From: Guyanagaster necrorhizus
Lineage: Eukaryota; Basidiomycota; Agaricomycetes; Agaricales; Physalacriaceae
Reading direction: 5' to 3'
DNA: 64,000 nucleotides
Assembly: GCF_019112545.1 (NCBI RefSeq)
Contig: NW_025064907.1
Coordinates: forward strand, 62,001-126,000
The notes beneath the pieces were generated by a model. The model saw nothing but the letters and a program-made list of their open reading frames with translations, had not been told where the DNA came from and made no database searches. This document shows, piece by piece, positions 58,500 through 64,000 of this stretch. The stretch's first letter is position 1; each line of letters starts with the position of its first letter. The position numbers were made by a program, and so were the translations under genes.

Positions 58500-58682
58500 A
58501 TCATTACTGTCTACAAAAGAGCAATTGTGCATCATTGAGTGTTATTGTTGTGTCAAAAGACAATGACTGATCTGGCTTGTTGTGGTGACTAAGCTAGTTC
58601 CATGGCTTTAAACACTAGGTTAGGCACTCTGACTAAACATAAATAGGGGTTAAGATAAAAAGAAATAAGAAAAATCATAATA
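58500..58682 (-). repeat. Truncated 3' LTR of element E
   Basis: The U3 end of a family LTR (ACAAAAGAGCAATTGTGCA, AAATAGGGGTTAA, ending ATCATAATA) is followed by the polypyrimidine tract TTACCCCCTCCTTAAG. The other half of the LTR is missing. Confidence 0.6.
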
Positions 58683-61600
58683 TTACCCCCTCCTTAAGAC
58701 CATCATCCCAATGGCTTAATGAAGGGATAGTTCATAGTCACTAATAGCATTGGCAGCATTCATGCATTTCTTGTTGACCCATTGATTTGATTTCAGTCCA
58801 TAATCCTTTCAACTGATTAAGTAGTTGACTGTTGTAGTCATATCACCCCTGCAGGCTTGTATTTTGCAGAGACAGTGATTGAGCACTTAGTTGATTTCAT
58901 AGTGTTTCTCATCACCAATAAGGTCCAGTGGCAGTAGAGGTGGTTGTTCTTGATTTGGAAAGGCAGAAGCCATAAAAGATGTTAAGAGTGATTTATTAAA
59001 AACATCATGCACCTTCCAGTTTACTAGAAGGCATAATTTGTAGGCAGAGGCACCAACTTTTATGATAATAGTGAAGAGGCCAGTGTGCTTGTCTGCAAGT
59101 TTCTGCTTCAGATAAGGAAGATGGAGGCTGGTGGTGTCCAACCAGACTTTATCATTGATGTTATACATGTGGGCAGGTTGGTGATATTTATCATATTATT
59201 TTTTCATAAAGGTCATCACCTTTTTGAGAGTGGTGTGGGTTTCATAATGAATTTTTGCCATTTCATGAGCAAAGTTGGAGAAAGCAGGGGTTGTAGTGTG
59301 GATGTGTTCAGTATGAGAAATGTTCAGATGTTGGCCATAGTTTATGAAGAAGGGGGTTTTTCCCATAGTGAAGTGTATATGGTTATTATGTTGGAATGCT
59401 GCCAGTGTGAGCCATTCCACCCAATCATCTTGTCAGTAGTTAATGAAGAGTCAAAGGTATTTTTCAACTTCTTGATTAACTTGTTCCATCTAGCCATCAG
59501 TTTGTGGATGGTATGCTGTTGATGCATTTTGTTGAATATTAAGAAGACAGTAAAGGTCATTGAGAAATTTGGAGGTGAATTGTGGTTCTTGATCTGAGAT
59601 GACCACCTGAGGCATTTCATGTTTAGTGTATACTTTATCACATAATATCTTCATCCATCCTTCCAATATCAACTCCATGAGACATGCAATAGGAATAATC
59701 ACCTTAGAGAAGTGATCAACAATGATGATGATTATATCATATCTGTTGCAATCTGATAATCCAGTTATCATGTCCATCAAGATGTGGGTCTATGGTGAGT
59801 TAGTAACCTCATTGGGATGGAGTGGGGCCACTTAGGGTTGTGTCAAAGCCTTACTCTGCTGGCATGTTTTGCATCCCTTTATATATTGTTCAACATTATG
59901 ACCCATCTTTGGCCACTAGTACTCCCATAGTATCAACTCTTTAGTCTTGGCTATTCTGGGATATTCTATAGTCATATGATCATAGCAGATGGCAATGATC
60001 TTGCCACAAAGTTGCTGATCATGTGGGATTTAAATCTGTCCATCATAACAGATCAATCCTCTATCCTTTATTAGTCCTCATTCATGATTAAGGGATAGAG
60101 TGATCCACTGATCTCACTTGGCTGTGTCTCACATCATGCTCCTGATCTGTTCATGGATCTCTTCTTCAGTCAGCATGATCATTGCTCTGAGGTGCTCAGG
60201 TCTTAGCATGACTACCCTCTTGTTATCTCCTCTCTCTTGATTATGGTCAGCATGGCAGCTGAGGAGATCCACCTTCTTATTAGTGATCCTGGCTTTGTGG
60301 TGTAGAGTATATTTGTACTGGGAGAGTTCTGTCACCCAGCAAGCTTGTCAGCAGTTCAGTTTTTGTGGCATGCAGAAGTATTGACAGTTTTAGTGATCAG
60401 TCCACACTTTGACAGTTTAGGCTGCCCTGATAAGATAGTGCCACCACTCTTCCAAGGCAAGCATGATTGTGAGCAGCTCCTTGTTGTAGATTTCATAGTT
60501 TCTTTCAGTTACTGTAAGGGCCTTAGAGAGAAATGCAATGGGTCACTATTTTCCCTCTTGTTCTTGAGATAGCATGGCCTTGACTGCTCCTTCACTGGAA
60601 TCAGCCTCTAACCAGAACTTTCTGTCTTGGGTAGGAATTGTGAGGATAATGTCCTCTGCTAGTTGCCTTTTAAAGTCATCAAAGGTAACTTGCTGTAGGT
60701 GCTCCCATGATCAGAGTGTGTTTCTGGTTAACTGCATTATAGGGCATACAACCTTGCTATAGTCCTGGATAAATTGCCAATAGAAATTTGTGAATCCTAA
60801 AAAGAACTGTAATTCCTTTTTCTTAGTTGGTTCTGGCCATTCTGTTATCCCAGCAACTTTGATTGGATTCATATGAATGCTCCCTTCACTGATAATGATG
60901 CTGAGGTATTCTATTTTCAGCACTTCAAATTCACATTTTTTGGCTTTGAGGAATAGTTTATGTTTCCTTATGAGTTCAAGTACTCTTTGTATGAGTTGTC
61001 AATGTTCTGTCTGATCTTTAGATATGATTAGAATGTCATCCAAGTAGATTGTAACCTTCCTGGTGGTGATGAGATCTTTAAAGATATCATTCATCATCTA
61101 TTGGAAGGTTGTGGGTGAGTTTGTGAGTCGGAAAAACATCACTATAGGTTCAAAGAGCCCACAGTTAGTTCTAAATGCCATCTTCCATTTATCTCCTTCC
61201 TTGATCTGCATATTGTTATATCTCCAATGAACATTTAGCTTCATATAGTACTTGGCACCTCATAGTTTGTTCATTAGTTCAGATATTAGGAGGAGCAGAT
61301 ATCAGTTTTTGATTGTTATTTCATTCAATTTTCAATAATCCTGCACTGGTCAGAGTTTGCCATCCTTCTTTTTGATGAAGAAAAATAGTGATGCCATTGG
61401 AGATTTCGATGGCCAGATCCTCCTGCTGGACAGGTTTTCATTGAGGAATTTGTCTAACTCTTGTTGTTCCAGATTGCTAAGAGGGTAGGTTTTGCAATCA
61501 AGATTAGCATTGACATTGGGGGTTAATTTGATTGCATAGTCCCATAGTTTGAGCTTAGGAAGCTCATCAAAGCTTTTTTTGTTAAATAAGTCCTGATAGT

Positions 61601-62620
61601 CTTGGGCCTATTCAGAGACCATCTCCTCAAAGGTTTTTTCTTCCTTTGTGGCATTGACCTTGGCAGCCAGATCATTGGCATGATGTATTGCATGGATGTG
61701 TATTTCCCATTCTAGGTCCATGACAAGAATAGTTTCCCTATCTTTCATCTTCTCATTCCACCAATCTTCTGGATTCTCATCTGGCAGCTTAAAGGGAATC
61801 TTTTGGCATTTGCATTGTGCAAAAGTGATCTGACTCATTTTCCAGTTGACCAACAGGTTGTGTTGAATAAGCCAATCATGGCCCAAAAATATTTCCTTTG
61901 TTCCTAAATCTGTCACAGCCAGATTGATCTATTCTGAGTGGTTGCCAATCATCAGTCAAAGTTCAACAAACTCAGTTATCAACCCAGCCTTGTTCTTTGT
62001 TCCATTGGCATTGTATACTGGAATCAGAGCAGCAGTGGTCCATGTAGGGAGTTGGTGCTTGTTGATAAAGACATGATTAATTGAGCTTCCAGTGCAGCCA
62101 CTGTCAATGAAGGCAACTACTGCATGGACTGCTCAATTGATCAAAGTTTTGATTTGGGTCTTGGTTGTTAAGTCCCATCCTGGGGTTTTGGTTTGTTGGA
62201 TAAATCTTTTTGGTCCTCAGAGTTCATTGAGCCACTCCAAGGCTCAGCATCACTTAGTCTTTCTCATTCCTTTCACTATTTCATCAATGACTTCTTTGGC
62301 TCTGGTTTGATATATTCAATTCTTGAGTACAGCCTTCACCACTTCTTCCATTGTTGCCTCTCTGATAGCTCATCATGTCTATTTGGTCTCAAATGGCTTG
62401 AGCCATTCAGTGGGGGTCTCTCCCCCTGTTCAGCCTATAGGCATTTGAGTTTTGGGTTTTGGCAATTCTTCAGCAGTAGCAATAGTAGTTGATGCAGGTA
62501 TATTTGAATGCACACATAATTTAGACATAGTTATACCTACAGAGGAGCTATTAGTCCATCCTGTGGCTACCATTGATGCTCTGCCAAGTCCTTTGGCTGA
62601 TCCAGTAGAATCACTCACTG
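58683..62620 (-). pseudogene. Element E pol
   Basis: Read right to left from the gag overlap near 62618. The protease spans roughly 61850-62110 (LVNWKMSQITFAQC follows it), RT 60930-61600 (YLDD at about 61033-61044), RNase H 60480-60700, integrase 59200-59790 (MMDMITGLSDCNRYDI, EMPQVVISD, AYHPQTDG), C-terminal domain 58887-59168 and chromodomain about 58750-58860. Almost no CpG, many stops. It belongs to the same family as A-D. Confidence 0.82.
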
Positions 62621-64000
62621 GTTGGCCCTGTCTTTTACCTTTTCCACCTTCGTTTCTGCATCAAGCTCTTCTGCTTCCTTCTGCAACTCAGCAATCTGAG
62701 CCTGAATATCTTCCCAGGTTTATTTTCTTTTTAAGCAGTCCTTTGGTATGTGGCCCTTTTGGCCACAATTGAAATATTTACCCTCCTTCTTAAGGCAATC
62801 AATGTCTATTGGCTTTCTCATTCTGGTGTACATGGTATCTGTCTCTGTCTTCTGCATGCCATACATAGGGGTGCTGGCTGTTGTTGATCCTGATTTAGAG
62901 GTCCTAGTCTGACTACCAGTCTTTAAATTTGAAGCTGGTTGGTTTGGTTTCTGATACTCTTGCAGATTCACTTGTTCTGCCTTCTGCCACTGCTTTTCTT
63001 TGTACATCTCAATGACATGCTCCTTCCATTCATCATATCCTTTCAGAATAAAATTTCCAATATTGGAGATCATCTTAATATAAGATGATGGAGCTCCCTG
63101 TTTGAGCACTTCTACTATTCTCCCATCATCAGCAATATTGTCCTGTATGCTGGCAAGCTTGGTGAGCTGTTCCAGCTCATCAAAGTACTCTGTGGCCATC
63201 TTGTTGCCTATTTTGAATTCTTTGATCTTTGACTTGTGGATCTCCTGTACTGCTGGGTTGATGAATTTGCCATTTAGCATCTGTTTAAAGACAGGCTGGA
63301 ATGAGAATCAGTGATGCTGACATGTGATGGAATAGAAGTTTGGTGAGATTAGGATCCATCATGTCTTTGTCTTGTCTTTGAGATACAAAGCCATGAATAG
63401 GATCTTGTTTATGTTGGTCTCTAAGTATGTGACATATACTTCAAAGTATTGTTTGCAGTCAATTAGAAATTGATTGATGTTGTCTGATGCCCTCTTGAAG
63501 AGTCAGAGCTTTCATAATAAATTGAGTTTGCACTGGAGAACAGTGGTGTTCTTTGGTAAAGGCCCCATAGAGTTGGGCCACTGATCAAAAAGCAGCTGCC
63601 ACCAGTCAGTAGGTAGGCTGGAGAAGGAATGGAGGGATCTGTTGTTGGCAATGGGACTTCCTATTGGAGTGGCTTCCTTATGTACAATTACTTCATTTTG
63701 TATGGTGAATCCTAATTTGACCACTTCAGGATCATCCTTGACAAGCTCCTTGCCACTGCCTTTGACTTCATCTGATGGCAGTTGTCTGCCAAGAAGGTGA
63801 CTTTCTCTGCTGGTCTAAGGATTTTGGAAGCCAGCAGGCCAAGGAGTTGGCTGGGGTCAGAAGTGAGAGAGCTGAGTAGCCAAGGTCTGGATTGATGGCA
63901 TTGTGTAGGAGTATTGACTCTGATTGGTCCAGATAGATGAGGCTGTGTAAATGGCTTGCTTCAGGGTGGCAGACAGAGTCTATAGTATTGGTTCAATGTT
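62621..64000 (-). pseudogene. Element E gag, running off the window
   Basis: The largest open piece (62720-63280, 186 codons) has VQEIHKSKIKEFKIGNKMATEYFDELEQLTKLASI, the linker, KPIDIDCLKKEGK and then YFNCGQKGHIPKDC. The first Cys of the CCHC knuckle is Tyr, a G-to-A type loss, so the zinc knuckle is broken. Upstream (63512-63724) lies the region matching LHLFPGPPTEWNQPPFD of element A. The leader and the 5' LTR lie beyond 64000. Confidence 0.8.

Noticed and set aside
24791..64000. CRISPR array or bacterial operon structure
   Set aside because: No regularly spaced repeats and no Shine-Dalgarno-linked genes; the introns and LTR elements are eukaryotic.

Overview
The window looks like nuclear DNA of a basidiomycete fungus, probably an Agaricomycete. 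The genes have many short GT-AG introns (about 45-80 nt). The protein families (small secreted proteins, F-box proteins with a coiled N-terminus, a 7TM protein, an EI24-like membrane protein) are typical of that group. About 60 percent of the window is Ty3/Gypsy chromovirus sequence. All splice models, LTR borders and counts were made by eye from the sequence; no search was run.

Left part (1-24.8 kb, normal CpG content). Genes in order: a two-finger C2H2 protein (1280-1943,+); a six-exon small secreted protein (3049-3725,+) converging on a hydrophobic secreted protein (3802-4561,-); an F-box gene broken by two in-frame stops (5680-7456,-); an EI24-like membrane protein (8908-10175,-); a decayed coding stretch (10.4-13.7 kb); an isoprenylcysteine carboxyl methyltransferase (14389-15152,+); a CpG-poor anonymous repeat block (16.5-17.9 kb); a 7TM protein (18851-20188,+) that lacks an obvious ATG; a nine-exon amino-acid permease (20317-22387,-); and the last exon of a small membrane protein (23513-23733,-).

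Right part (24.8-64 kb) is a nest of LTR retrotransposons. Element D (minus, left LTR at 26977) is the oldest host copy. Its pol gene is interrupted three times: by full-length element C (29372-37727,-), by a solo LTR (38252-38712,+), and by full-length element A (39406-47408,+). Removing each insert with one 5-bp target duplication restores the D reading frame. Element B (49704-57831,+) is a second full-length copy, and element E (58.5 kb to the window end,-) is partial. A solo LTR (25351-25810,-), a CpG-decayed F-box fragment and a 111-bp-arm foldback lie just left of D.

The elements share one plan: LTRs of 436-472 bp with TG..CA ends, a long 5' leader reading frame with a hydrophobic segment, gag with a CCHC knuckle, then pol in the -1 frame with protease, RT (YLDD), RNase H, integrase and a C-terminal chromodomain. 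The primer-binding site does not look tRNA-like. Instead it is complementary to the inferred RNA 5' end inside the LTR, as in Tf1-type self-priming. Coding damage is almost wholly CpG to TpG/CpA transition, so Arg CGN codons have become stop, Trp or Gln. This points to cytosine methylation of repeats followed by deamination.
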